The position numbers and the translations under genes were made by a program. A DNA stretch of 64,000 nt from Zeugodacus cucurbitae. Its lineage: Eukaryota > Arthropoda > Insecta > Diptera > Tephritidae. The number at the start of each line of letters is the position of its first letter. Positions within the stretch are counted from its first letter, which is position 1. The stretch lies in contig NC_071671.1 in assembly GCF_028554725.1 (NCBI RefSeq), positions 51,916,001-51,980,000 on the forward strand, read 5' to 3'. Of this stretch, positions 32,294 to 44,302 are shown piece by piece. Under the pieces are notes generated by a model. The model was not told the DNA's origin. It searched no databases and saw only the letters and a program-made list of their open reading frames with translations.

Positions 32294-33350
32294 ACTTTCT
32301 AACCTAGCATTGCTGGCCGAACACACAGGAACTCAGTTCGCATCTGAAAGTCATTGTTATCATTATGCAAATTTATATTGACCAAGCGGTTATTCCAATT
32401 TAATACCAGTCAGTTGTCGACCGTTGTGGGCCTACGGGATTTTTTGTTGGTTTCTCATCACAACCACAAAACATAAAACATATTTTTTTAACAAATTAAG
32501 AAACTTAATAATTAATAAAAAATAATTCAATTGTACTTCAGCATTTTTTAATGCTTTTAATTTTCAATTATTGATCGATGATTATATTTATTTCGTTCAA
32601 ATTTTGTCTCTGTGCTCTGACCGCGTTCACTGTTTTTTCAAATTGTTCCATTACAGTTTTTGTATTCATCATCCAATTCCAACAAATGCGTAAGCTTATC
32701 ATATTTACAAGGTCGATCTTAATAAGATTCTTTCGACTTATCCCAAGGATTTTTATTATATATCTAAAATCTTAATTATATAATTATATATTTACATTTC
32801 TGATTTCTTTCACAATCGAGGTTTTCCGATATCATTTGTTAGTTCAGATGTAATTGCACTAATTCACTAGTTATGAGAGTATTCTGCACCTTAAATAACT
32901 TATACGTTCTTGGTTTCGTTGGTAAAATATTGTCTTTAAGAAGAAAAATACTCAGATATTCCAACGATAAAAGCTATTTACAATTTTTTTTTCGCTAAGT
33001 TTCGGTGTCGGAGTATATGGGATGTCATGCCGATTAATTGAAATTGATGATTTATAACCCCTATATAATGTATTTAAAATTTCCAGGATCTCATAAACTC
33101 AAATACACCCCGTATTTTTTCCATCTAAACTTCCCCCATTTGTGCATTCGTATGATCAGTTGTCTCACAAATATTGTTTCCCATCTTTTGTCTCTCAATT
33201 CAAAATTTTTTTGTTTTTTATTATACCCCGTGCAATTTAAAGCATCAGCGTAGGCGTTAATAGGCTATTGGTGTAAAAACCCACATATACACAAGCATTT
33301 ACATGCACATCTATACGGTTTACATTTTCTTCCGGCTATTTCATTGCGAG

Positions 33351-34450
33351 TTTTATACTCTCGCAACAAAAGTTGCTAAGAGAGTATTATGGTTTTGTCC
33401 ACATAACGGTCGTTTGTAAGTCCTAAAACTAAACGAGTTAGATATAGGGTTACATATACCAAAGTGATCAGGGTGACGAGTACAGTTCAAATCCGGATGT
33501 CTGTCTGTCCGTCCGTCCGTGCAAGCTTGTAACTTGAGTAAAAATTGAGATATTTTAATGAAACTTGGAACACGTGTTCCTTTTCACCATAAGAAGGTTA
33601 AATTCGAAGATGGGCGGGATCGGACCACTGGCACGCCCACAAAATGGCGATAACCAAAAACACATAAAGAGCTATAACTAAGCCATAAATAAAGTTATGA
33701 AAATAAGATTTGGAACATAGGATCACATTAGAGAGGGGCACATTTGAATGTAATTTTTTTGGAAAAGTGGGCGTGACCCCGCCCCCAAATAGGTTTTTGT
33801 ATAGATCTTGCAAACCAATAAAGCTATATAAACCAAGCTTTCTGCAATCGTTTCTTTTAGCCGTTTCCTTATACAGTCCAAAAACTAAAGAAATCGGATA
33901 ATAACCACGCCCACCTCCTATACAAAGGTTAGGTTGAAAATGACTAAAAGTGCGTTAACTCACTAACGAGAAACGTCAGAAACACCAAATTTTACATAAG
34001 AAATGGCAGAGGGAAGCTGCACTGAGATTTTTTTTACAAAATGGAATATGGGCGTGGCGTCGCCCACTTATGGGTCAAAAACCATATCTCAAGAACTACT
34101 AGACAGATTTCAATGAAATTTGGTATATAATACTTTCTTGACACCCTGATGACACTGGTGGAATATGGGCGAAGCGGTTCACAACTACGTCTACTTCCCA
34201 TATAACTCAATTTTGAATCCTTCTGATTCGTTCACTTTATAATGTATACATAAGAAACCGATAAAGATAGCGAAATGAAATTTTACACAAATACTGTATT
34301 TGAGCTATGACATCACTTGTGGGAAAATTGTCAAAATCGAACCATGACTTTTCAAGGCCCCTGATATCAAACATGAAGAACTCAGTGCCTAAGGGTAATT
34401 TTTCACCGAAAATATAGGTAAATCTCTAAATAAATTGCGAGAGTATAAAA
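33351..34450. mobile_element. Non-autonomous repeat with 16-base terminal inverted repeats, unit 1
   Basis: TTTTATACTCTCGCAA (33351-33366) and TTGCGAGAGTATAAAA (34435-34450) are perfect inverted repeats. The interior has features I associate with a common fly interspersed repeat: CTGTCTGTCCGTCCGTCCG, and the right-end string TGTTCGGTTGCACCCGAA just beyond the terminal repeat. It contains no coding frame of note. The class of this family is uncertain. Confidence 0.75.
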
Positions 34451-34715
34451 TGTTCGGTTGCACCCGAAGCTGCCCACTTGCGTAGGCGTGCTTGTAAACC
34501 GATTTCGGCAATTTTTCATCCGTTTCATCAGAGTGACAAGAAAATATTATATACCGTTTTTCATTGAAATCGGTCGAGTAGTTCCTGAGATATGGTTTTT
34601 GACCCATAAGCAACGCCACGCCCATTTTCCATTTTGTAAAAAAAATCTGAGTGCAGCTTCTTTCTGTCATTTCTTTTGTTAAATATAGTGTTTCTGACTT
34701 TTTTCGTTAGTGAGT
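33958..34715. repeat. Inverted pair made by a second, reversed fragment of the same element
   Basis: The arm 33958-34160 (ACTCACTAACGAG to about TGATGACACTGG) is matched in reverse by about 34507-34715 (ending CGTTAGTGAGT). The arms are diverged, differ by small gaps, and are separated by about 345 bases. The same pair is present in the other two units. Confidence 0.7.
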
Positions 34716-34901
34716 ATTTATGTTTTTATGCATTTATGCATGATTAGCACTTAATCATGCCTATGAATAATCATATAAAGCAAATCAGGTCAGCACTCAA
34801 CACCTAATACAAATGCAAACTCCTAAAAATTTCATTAGGCACATATTTTTCACCAAGCAAGCAACACTTCATCAATAAAGTACACGATTCCTACAACATT
34901 T

Positions 34902-35244
34902 GTACCATACATCCAAATCGGTTTTATGATTGTATTGTATAACAGGACTTTGTTGTCTAGGCTAAGTTTAGAATTTTGTGTAGAAGCCAATTTAAATTCG
35001 CTGCTTTAACTTCATGCAAGTTACTTTACTCGCTATATGTTTCCGCCACGTAAGCCTTCGATCCAGGTGAATCCCAAGATAGCTTGGCTAGCCATTCTTC
35101 GACAAAAGTTAAGTGCTCGTCTAGCAATCTTGATGCTCTAAAGGGGCATTTGTTACGGCTTACTAGGGCTGTGCCATCCGAAAAAGTGGATGTCAATACG
35201 TTTTTAGCTATTGGAATGTCTGCTGTATATATTATGTACCACCA
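34902..35244 (-). mobile_element. Jockey remnant at start of triplication unit 2
   Basis: Part of the copy 8 fragment (from GTACCATACATCC to TGTACCACCA), cut by the duplication border so that the T run and the last part of the reverse transcriptase are absent. Confidence 0.78.
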
Positions 35245-36301
35245 ACTTTCTAACCTAGCATTGCTGGCCGAACACACAGGAACTCAGTTCGCATCTGAAA
35301 GTCATTGTTATCATTATGCAAATTTATATTGACCAAGCGGTTATTCCAATTTAATACCAGTCAGTTGTCGACCGTTGTGGCCCTACGGGATTTTTTGTTG
35401 GTTTCTCATCACAACCACAAAACATAAAACATATTTTTTTAACAAATTAAGAAACTTAATAATTAATAAAAAATAATTCAATTGTACTTCAGCATTTTTT
35501 AATGCTTTTAATTTTCAATTATTGATCGATGATTATATTTATTTCGTTCAAATTTTGTCTCTGTGCTCTGACCGCGTTCACTGTTTTTTCAAATTGTTCC
35601 ATTACAGTTTTTGTATTCATCATCCAATTCCAACAAATGCGTAAGCTTATCATATTTACAAGGTCGATCTTAATAAGATTCTTTCGACTTATCCCAAGGA
35701 TTTTTATTATATATCTAAAATCTTAATTATATAATTATATATTTACATTTCTGATTTCTTTCACAATCGAGGTTTTCCGATATCATTTGTTAGTTCAGAT
35801 GTAATTGCACTAATTCACTAGTTATGAGAGTATTCTGCACCTTAAATAACTTATACGTTCTTGGTTTCGTTGGTAAAATATTGTCTTTAAGAAGAAAAAT
35901 ACTCAGATATTCCAACGATAAAAGCTATTTACAATTTTTTTTTCGCTAAGTTTCGGTGTCGGAGTATATGGCATGTCATGCCAATTAATTGAAATTGATG
36001 ATTTATAACCCCTATATAATGTATTTAAAATTTCCAGGATCTCATAAACTCAAATACACCCCGTATTTTTTCCATCTAAACTTCCCCCATTTGTGCATTC
36101 GTATGATCAGTTGTCTCACAAATATTGTTTCCCATCTTTTGTCTCTCAATTCAAAATTTTTTTGTTTTTTATTATACCCCGTGCAATTTAAAGCATCAGC
36201 GTAGGCGTTAATAGGCTATTGGTGTAAAAACCCACATATACACAAGCATTTACATGCACATCTATACGGTTTACATTTTCTTCCGGCTATTTCATTGCGA
36301 G
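35245..36301. other. Flank in triplication unit 2
   Basis: Copy of 32294-33350: paralogous flank and AT-rich DNA. No gene is seen. Confidence 0.45.
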
Positions 36302-37401
36302 TTTTATACTCTCGCAACAAAAGTTGCTAAGAGAGTATTATGGTTTTGTCCACATAACGGTCGTTTGTAAGTCCTAAAACTAAACGAGTTAGATATAGGG
36401 TTACATATACCAAAGTGATCAGGGTGACGAGTACAGTTCAAATCCGGATGTCTGTCTGTCCGTCCGTCCGTGCAAGCTTGTAACTTGAGTAAAAATTGAG
36501 ATATTTTAATGAAACTTGGAACACGTGTTCCTTTTCACCATAAGAAGGTTAAATTCGAAGATGGGCGGGATCGGACCACTGGCACGCCCACAAAATGGCG
36601 ATAACCAAAAACACATAAAGAGCTATAACTAAGCCATAAATAAAGTTATGAAAATAAGATTTGGAACATAGGATCACATTAGAGAGGGGCACATTTGAAT
36701 GTAATTTTTTTGGAAAAGTGGGCGTGACCCCGCCCCCAAATAGGTTTTTGTATAGATCTTGCAAACCAATAAAGCTATATAAACCAAGCTTTCTGCAATC
36801 GTTTCTTTTAGCCGTTTCCTTATACAGTCCAAAAACTAAAGAAATCGGATAATAACCACGCCCACCTCCTATACAAAGGTTAGGTTGAAAATGACTAAAA
36901 GTGCGTTAACTCACTAACGAGAAACGTCAGAAACACCAAATTTTACATAAGAAATGGCAGAGGGAAGCTGCACTGAGATTTTTTTTACAAAATGGAATAT
37001 GGGCGTGGCGTCGCCCACTTATGGGTCAAAAACCATATCTCAAGAACTACTAGACAGATTTCAATGAAATTTGGTATATAATACTTTCTTGACACCCTGA
37101 TGACACTGGTGGAATATGGGCGAAGCGGTTCACAACTACGTCTACTTCCCATATAACTCAATTTTGAATCCTTCTGATTCGTTCACTTTATAATGTATAC
37201 ATAAGAAACCGATAAAGATAGCGAAATGAAATTTTACACAAATACTGTATTTGAGCTATGACATCACTTGTGGGAAAATTGTCAAAATCGAACCATGACT
37301 TTTCAAGGCCCCTGATATCAAACATGAAGAACTCAGTGCCTAAGGGTAATTTTTCACCGAAAATATAGGTAAATCTCTAAATAAATTGCGAGAGTATAAA
37401 A
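36302..37401. mobile_element. Terminal-inverted-repeat element, unit 2
   Basis: Copy of 33351-34450 with the same terminal repeats. The reversed fragment follows to about 37680. Confidence 0.75.
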
Positions 37402-37864
37402 TGTTCGGTTGCACCCGAACTTGCACCCGAAGCTGCCCACTTGCGTAGGCGTGCTTGTAAACCGATTTCGGCAATTTTTCATCCGTTTCATCAGAGTGAC
37501 AAGAAAATATTATATACCGTTTTTCATTGAAATCGGTCGAGTAGTTCCTGAGATATGGTTTTTGACCCATAAGCAACGCCACGCCCATTTTCCATTTTGT
37601 AAAAAAAATCTGAGTGCAGCTTCTTTCTGTCATTTCTTTTGTTAAATATAGTGTTTCTGACTTTTTTCGTTAGTGAGTATTTATGTTTTTATGCATTTAT
37701 GCATGATTAGCACTTAATCATGCCTATGAATAATCATATAAAGCAAATCAGGTCAGCACTCAACACCTAATACAAATGCAAACTCCTAAAAATTTCATTA
37801 GGCACATATTTTTCACCAAGCAAGCAACACTTCATCAATAAAGTACACGATTCCTACAACATTT

Positions 37865-38207
37865 GTACCATACATCCAAATCGGTTTTATGATTGTATTG
37901 TATAACAGGACTTTGTTGTCTAGGCTAAGTTTAGAATTTTGTGTAGAAGCCAATTTAAATTCGCTGCTTTAACTTCATGCAAGTTACTTTACTCGCTATA
38001 TGTTTCCGCCACGTAAGCCTTCGATGCAGGTGAATCCCAAGATAGCTTGGCTAGCCATTCTTCGACAAAAGTTAAGTGCTCGTCTAGCAATCTTGATGCT
38101 CTAAAGGGGCATTTGTTACGGCTTACTAGGGCTGTGCCATCCGAAAAAGTGGATGTCAATACGTTTTTAGCTATTGGAATGTCTGCTGTATATATTATGT
38201 ACCACCA
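37865..38207 (-). mobile_element. Jockey remnant at start of triplication unit 3
   Basis: Copy of 34902-35244. Confidence 0.78.
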
Positions 38208-39264
38208 ACTTTCTAACCTAGCATTGCTGGCCGAACACACAGGAACTCAGTTCGCATCTGAAAGTCATTGTTATCATTATGCAAATTTATATTGACCAAG
38301 CGGTTATTCCAATTTAATACCAGTCAGTTGTCGACCGTTGTGGCCCTACGGGATTTTTTGTTGGTTTCTCATCACAACCACAAAACATAAAACATATTTT
38401 TTTAACAAATTAAGAAACTTAATAATTAATAAAAAATAATTCAATTGTACTTCAGCATTTTTTAATGCTTTTAATTTTCAATTATTGATCGATGATTATA
38501 TTTATTTCGTTCAAATTTTGTCTCTGTGCTCTGACCGCGTTCACTGTTTTTTCAAATTGTTCCATTACAGTTTTTGTATTCATCATCCAATTCCAACAAA
38601 TGCGTAAGCTTATCATATTTACAAGGTCGATCTTAATAAGATTCTTTCGACTTATCCCAAGGATTTTTATTATATATCTAAAATCTTAATTATATAATTA
38701 TATATTTACATTTCTGATTTCTTTCACAATCGAGGTTTTCCGATATCATTTGTTAGTTCAGATGTAATTGCACTAATTCACTAGTTATGAGAGTATTCTG
38801 CACCTTAAATAACTTATACGTTCTTGGTTTCGTTGGTAAAATATTGTCTTTAAGAAGAAAAATACTCAGATATTCCAACGATAAAAGCTATTTACAATTT
38901 TTTTTTCGCTAAGTTTCGGTGTCGGAGTATATGGCATGTCATGCCGATTAATTGAAATTGATGATTTATAACCCCTATATAATGTATTTAAAATTTCCAG
39001 GATCTCATAAACTCAAATACACCCCGTATTTTTTCCATCTAAACTTCCCCCATTTGTGCATTCGTATGATCAGTTGTCTCACAAATATTGTTTCCCATCT
39101 TTTGTCTCTCAATTCAAATTTTTTTTGTTTTTTATTATACCCCGTGCAATTTAAAGCATCAGCGTAGGCGTTAATAGGCTATTGGTGTAAAAACCCACAT
39201 ATACACAAGCATTTACATGCACATCTATACGGTTTACATTTTCTTCCGGCTATTTCATTGCGAG
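38208..39264. other. Flank in triplication unit 3
   Basis: Copy of 32294-33350. No gene is seen. Confidence 0.45.
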
Positions 39265-40364
39265 TTTTATACTCTCGCAACAAAAGTTGCTAAGAGAGTA
39301 TTATGGTTTTGTCCACATAACGGTCGTTTGTAAGTCCTAAAACTAAACGAGTTAGATATAGGGTTACATATACCAAAGTGATCAGGGTGACGAGTACAGT
39401 TCAAATCCGGATGTCTGTCTGTCCGTCCGTCCGTGCAAGCTTGTAACTTGAGTAAAAATTGAGATATTTTAATGAAACTTGGAACACGTGTTCCTTTTCA
39501 CCATAAGAAGGGTAAATTCGAAGATGGGCGGGATCGGACCACTGGCACGCCCACAAAATGGCGATAACCAAAAACACATAAAGAGCTATAACTAAGCCAT
39601 AAATAAAGTTATGAAAATAAGATTTGGAACATAGGATCACATTAGAGAGGGGCACATTTGAATGTAATTTTTTTGGAAAAGTGGGCGTGACCCCGCCCCC
39701 AAATAGATTTTTGTATAGATCTTGCAAACCAATAAAGCTATATAAACCAAGCTTTCTGCAATCGTTTCTTTTAGCCGTTTCCTTATACAGTCCAAAAACT
39801 AAAGAAATCGGATAATAACCACGCCCACCTCCTATACAAAGGTTAGGTTGAAAATGACTAAAAGTGCGTTAACTCACTAACGAGAAACGTCAGAAACACC
39901 AAATTTTACATAAGAAATGGCAGAGGGAAGCTGCACTGAGATTTTTTTTACAAAATGGAATATGGGCGTGGCGTCGCCCACTTATGGGTCAAAAACCATA
40001 TCTCAAGAACTACTAGACAGATTTCAATGAAATTTGGTATATAATACTTTCTTGACACCCTGATGACACTGGTGGAATATGGGCGAAGCGGTTCACAACT
40101 ACGTCTACTTCCCATATAACTCAATTTTGAATCCTTCTGATTCGTTCACTTTATAATGTATACATAAGAAACCGATAAAGATAGCGAAATGAAATTTTAC
40201 ACAAATACTGTATTTGAGCTATGACATCACTTGTGGGAAAATTGTCAAAATCGAACCATGACTTTTCAAGGCCCCTGATATCAAACATGAAGAACTCAGT
40301 GCCTAAGGGTAATTTTTCACCGAAAATATAGGTAAATCTCTAAATAAATTGCGAGAGTATAAAA
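39265..40364. mobile_element. Terminal-inverted-repeat element, unit 3
   Basis: Third copy; the terminal repeats lie at 39265-39280 and 40349-40364. The reversed fragment follows to about 40640. Confidence 0.75.
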
Positions 40365-40827
40365 TGTTCGGTTGCACCCGAACTTGCACCCGAAGCTGCC
40401 CACTTGCGTAGGCGTGCTTGTAAACCGATTTCGGCAATTTTTCATCCGTTTCATCAGAGTGACAAGAAAATATTATATACCGTTTTTCATTGAAATCGGT
40501 CGAGTAGTTCCTGAGATATGGTTTTTGACCCATAAGCAACGCCACGCCCATTTTCCATTTTGTAAAAAAAATCTGAGTGCAGCTTCTTTCTGTCATTTCT
40601 TTTGTTAAATATAGTGTTTCTGACGTTTTTCGTTAGTGAGTATTTATGTTTTTATGCATTTATGCATGATTAGCACTTAATCATGCCTATGAATAATCAT
40701 ATAAAGCAAATCAGGTCAGCACTCAACACCTAATACAAATGCAAACCCCTAAAAATTTCATTAGGCACATATTTTTCACCAATCAAGCAACACTTCATCA
40801 ATAAAGTACACGATTCCTACAACATTT

Positions 40828-41239
40828 GCATAATTCACTACATAGCGATGTACACGGCGTATACGTGACATGGAATGCAATGCACAGCTTCGAGAGAGAA
40901 GTTGCGTATACGCAATGTCAATCAGCATGTTCGATAAACAAAAAAACAAAAACAGTGCATAGATATATGCAATGAGTCACTGCAAAGAAAAGCTCTCGAT
41001 GGCATTTAATATGCACATCTGTATATGGCCGCGTAGGCGAAATGGGCGTGATTGCATAGCATATTTGAAACATATCATTGCGCGCCTGAACACGTTTACT
41101 TGTCAGAACAGTGTCTGCTGTTGCGTTGCCACAGCTTTGCAATGCAAATTAAAATTCATGCATTATGCAAGAGTAGCCATTAGCTGTCCACCTGGGGCTC
41201 TACACACACTAACATACACCTGCTTTACACCAACATACA
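40828..41239. other. Unique sequence right of the triplication
   Basis: From GCATAATTCACTACATAG the sequence is no longer part of the arrays. No gene is seen; the open frame starting at 40972 becomes recognisable only where the R1-like fragment begins. Confidence 0.4.
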
Positions 41240-41975
41240 CCTGGTTGGACAATGCTGGCTTAGAACTAGCCGCGCATAAAACGGAAGTGGTACTAATGAG
41301 TAGTCGTAAGAGAGTTGAGACCATTGAGATCATAATTGATGGGCATCCCATAAAATCGAGCCCATATCTCAAATACCTGGGAGTTGTCTTGGATCACAGA
41401 CTCTCATTTAAACAGCACTTGATAGCTACCCACATCAAAGCGGCGTGGTCTGTGTCGGAAATATCTAGGATAATGCCCTATATGCGAGGCCCCAGGCAAC
41501 AAGTGAGAAAGCTGTTAACTTGTGTTAGTAACTCTATCATTTTATACGCGGCTCCAATTTGGTTCCCTGTGACTAAATATATTTCGTACATGAGAGGAGT
41601 CGCCTCGGTACACAGATTGGCATCACTAAGAACCTGCTGTGCGTTCAGAACCGTATCAGACGATGTAATAAATGCTGCTTCCGAGGATACCTGTACAAAT
41701 TCAAGCACGTTGAATCTCCCTACTGCGTGTACTGTGAAAACTGTATAGAAACAGCAGATCATCTGGTGGTGGACTGTGTCCGTTTTCGAAATGAAAGGCG
41801 AATCCTGTCCGAGAAATTAAGAAAACCCCTACCAATATGTGGCGCGGACATTGTAGGTTTTATGTTATCGTCTCAAATTGCGTGGGTTACAGTATGTGGC
41901 ATAATAACTTACATTATGCAAAGGGTTCGAGAAAACGAAATCGCGGTAAGATCGATAGTGCAGCCCCGATAAGCA
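41240..41975 (+). mobile_element. R1-like LINE reverse transcriptase C-terminus, broken
   Basis: The frame to 41748 reads GLELAAHKTEVVLMSSRK, YLKYLGVVLDHRLSFKQHL, SIILYAAPIWF and LRTCCAFRTVSDDVINAA, the thumb region typical of R1-group LINEs. After a frame change near 41685, the C-terminal zinc-knuckle region continues as CVYCENCIETADHLVVDC (two cysteines, then H and C) with ADIVGFMLSS, ending at a TAA near 41972. The front of the element is missing. Confidence 0.8.
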
Positions 41976-42554
41976 GCAAGGAAAGTTTATGACGACGTAA
42001 TCAATTACTAATGGGCAATATCATTTATAATACCTGCCCCGCGAAAAAAAAACCTGCTTTACACCCCTTCGTAAACACATGTCTGTATGCCGCAACATGA
42101 ATCGAAAGCACATACTCCCACAAGTTAGAGGCTCTGCTGTGCCCGTTTATTAAAGTGAAATCTTTAAATGCCCAATCAAGCACAGGAGGCAGACAGTAGC
42201 ATAAAAGCGCTGACATTTCACTGGCAAAATGTCAACATTCTGTCAACAAAAGCGATTGCCGTTGCGCCACTGCCATGCAACACCTTTCAGCTGGCCTTAC
42301 GCGGCTCGCTATTTTTCCAAGAACTTGACGCGTTGTGAAGATCTGATCAGATCTGTCTGAATTTATCCACCTAAATGGCTAAACATTAGAAGTGGTATTC
42401 ACAAATTGGTTTGAAGTGCTCCAAATGAAGCGGATTTCGTTGCAGCAGCAACGCAAGTGGGCAGCTTTTACGCAATTGAATGTGTATGTGCGTGTGCATG
42501 TTTGTGAATGAGAATTTCAAATGAAAGCATATATTCAAAATAAAAACAAGTTGA
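41976..42554. other. Non-coding stretch
   Basis: No gene, RNA or transposon recognised. Confidence 0.35.
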
Positions 42555-42784
42555 CCCATATAACTCAATTTTGAATTCCAACTGATTCGTTCACTTTATA
42601 ATGTATACATAAGGAACCAATGCAGATAGCGGAATAAAACTTTAAACAAATATTGTATTTGAGCTGTGACATTACTTGTGCAAAAATTGACAAAATCGGA
42701 CTATGACCGTTCAAGGCCCCTGATATCGAACATGAAGAACTCAGTGCCTAAGGGAAATTTTTCAATGAAAATATCGGTAATTTT
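42555..42784. mobile_element. Diverged fragment of the terminal-inverted-repeat family
   Basis: CCCATATAACTCAATTTTGAA, CTGATTCGTTCACTTTATAA and AACATGAAGAACTCAGTGCC match 34198-34425 in order, with many differences. Neither terminal repeat is present. Confidence 0.75.
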
Positions 42785-44080
42785 CTCAGACATTTTATTG
42801 TAGTTCAGCATAGTTTTCTTCTAAGTCAAGAAGCTTGCTTCGGGCACATAGGTTATTCAAGAGAGCAGCAAACACATAGTCCAATGTTTCTTAACAGAAT
42901 TTCATAAATATTTTGGTTGAAATTACAAAGTTTTTCATATTAAAAAATTGCAATTTTACAAACGAAATCGCGTTAAATCAAAATAGGCACGGAGAAAGAG
43001 AGCGAGTAACTATTACAGTGAACTTTTGGACCACTTTCGACCCATTAAAATAGTTGCTTGTGGACTGTTGTTGAGCGCCTTCATGCCACCGCCGTCTTCA
43101 CTTTGTTTTATCAACAGCCAAATGAGCATTCTTCCACTTCAATGAGCAGCAGTTCGTTGTATTTACCGTCAAGCGCAGCTGAACTGTGCTGAGTCGAGCT
43201 GAGCTGAAGTGAATTGTGTAGCGTGCAACCACATGTGGGCATCTCATGCAAATGCTGCTCAGCGTATGAGCTCACTTACATATGTGCAATGAATACTCAC
43301 AGCGGTTAAGAAATGCTCAAAGGCATGTGGGTACTTGTGGAGTTGCTTGAATGCATTTGTGAATTTGTGTTTGTGTTTGTATGTGTGAAAGTACTTTTGC
43401 GTGCACAAGACAGGCAGCTCGGTTCGCAAAGCGAGCCTTTATTTCACCTTATTCTATCTGCTTGCCGACACTTAATTTCCTTCCATCAGCGTCCTCTTCT
43501 TCATCCACGGTGCTTTGAACCAAGTGTATGCATATGTATGTGTTCGTAGTCACGTGCGTGTTTCGTCACAGAAACCATGCAACCTTTCGAAAAATGAATT
43601 TAATTTTCCAAAAAAATAGTACTAAAAAACGAATGAATAGACTGAGAAAATTTACTTACATAATGTGCATACATTTATACATAAGTTAAAGAGTGTACAT
43701 GAAGTCTCCTCATTGCCTCTTCGAAAGAAACATGAACATAGCGGTTAAAACGATAAACCTCCGAGTCTACTTAAGATTTTTCGTAACTCCGAGCGATATA
43801 ACAAACTATTTTTATTGAAATTATAAAAGCATCAAACTTTTCCATTCATATATTTGCTTTTATTATAACCAAAATATTAAGTTCGCACTCTGCCGATTTG
43901 ATGATAGTGGTCTGCCGATGGCAATCAACCGATCAGGCTGTTAACGATTAATTGGTTTGAAAATGTCCAATCATTGTGCACCGTATGTCGTCAACACTCC
44001 TCTCATCTTTACTATCTCTATCACCCAGGGGCCTCTTGCTGTTTACTATTTCATTGTTAATTTGTTCAATTATTTGCCAA
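42785..44080. other. Non-coding stretch
   Basis: No gene recognised. It includes GT-rich runs near 43365 and repeated GAGCTGA motifs near 43190. Short frames lack family features. Confidence 0.35.
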
Positions 44081-44155
44081 AGGTCATTGACCTCAGCCAA
44101 GATTTAAACAAAACCCGACCAAAGGTCATTGATTTCGGTCCAAGGTCAATGACCT
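44081..44155. promoter_or_regulatory. Cluster of ecdysone-receptor-type palindromes
   Basis: AGGTCATTGACCT (44081-44093) and AGGTCAATGACCT (44143-44155) are perfect inverted repeats of AGGTCA with one spacer base, the optimal fly EcR/USP element. A half-damaged copy AGGTCATTGATTT lies between them at 44123-44135. A further perfect palindrome is at 57969-57981. No nearby gene is known, so binding may be incidental to a repeat. Confidence 0.5.
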
Positions 44156-44302
44156 TTGGTGAGGGTTTTTTTTTAATTTTGGAAAATTTAGAAATTTCCT
44201 CAAATGTATAAAAATTATGCAATTATTGAAAAAAACGGGAAAAATTGTACTGAATTTATTTCTTTAGTATATTGCCTCAGCTAGCGTTTTCTGTGATTTT
44301 AA

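Larger units (their letters stand above)
23360..32922 (+). repeat. Higher-order B+A unit, second copy (9563 bp)
   Basis: This is the second copy of 14433-23359, almost identical. It is longer because the A gene it carries has gained a 639-base internal duplication; a three-base loss near 28528 is also seen. The unit ends at TTTCGTTGG (32922), after which the flank continues uninterrupted. Confidence 0.92.
31951..40827 (+). repeat. Tandem triplication of a 2.96 kb gene-free block
   Basis: Units are 31951-34901 (2951), 34902-37864 (2963) and 37865-40827 (2963). Each begins GTACCATACATCCAAATC inside the Jockey fragment and ends CCTACAACATTT. The new junction ACATTT-GTACCATAC occurs twice (34902, 37865). 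The original left join is GGAT-GTACCATAC and the original right border is ACATTTGCATAATTC, so only one or two bases of microhomology are involved. Units two and three share a 12-base gain (a second TTGCACCCGAAC-type motif near 37420 and 40383), so they are each other's closest relatives. Confidence 0.92.

Noticed and set aside
33480..33520. CTGTCTGTCCGTCCGTCCG as a regulatory or CRISPR-like repeat
   Set aside because: It is a known-looking internal feature of a dispersed fly repeat family, present at the same place in each copy, with no array of spacers.
34728..34770. GCATGATTA-GCACT-TAATCATGC stem as a terminator or RNA gene
   Set aside because: A short perfect stem in AT-rich DNA at the edge of a repeat; nothing around it supports a transcript.
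40972..41239. N-terminal extension of the R1-like fragment as a host gene
   Set aside because: The frame is open by chance upstream of recognisable LINE sequence; composition and motifs change at about 41240.
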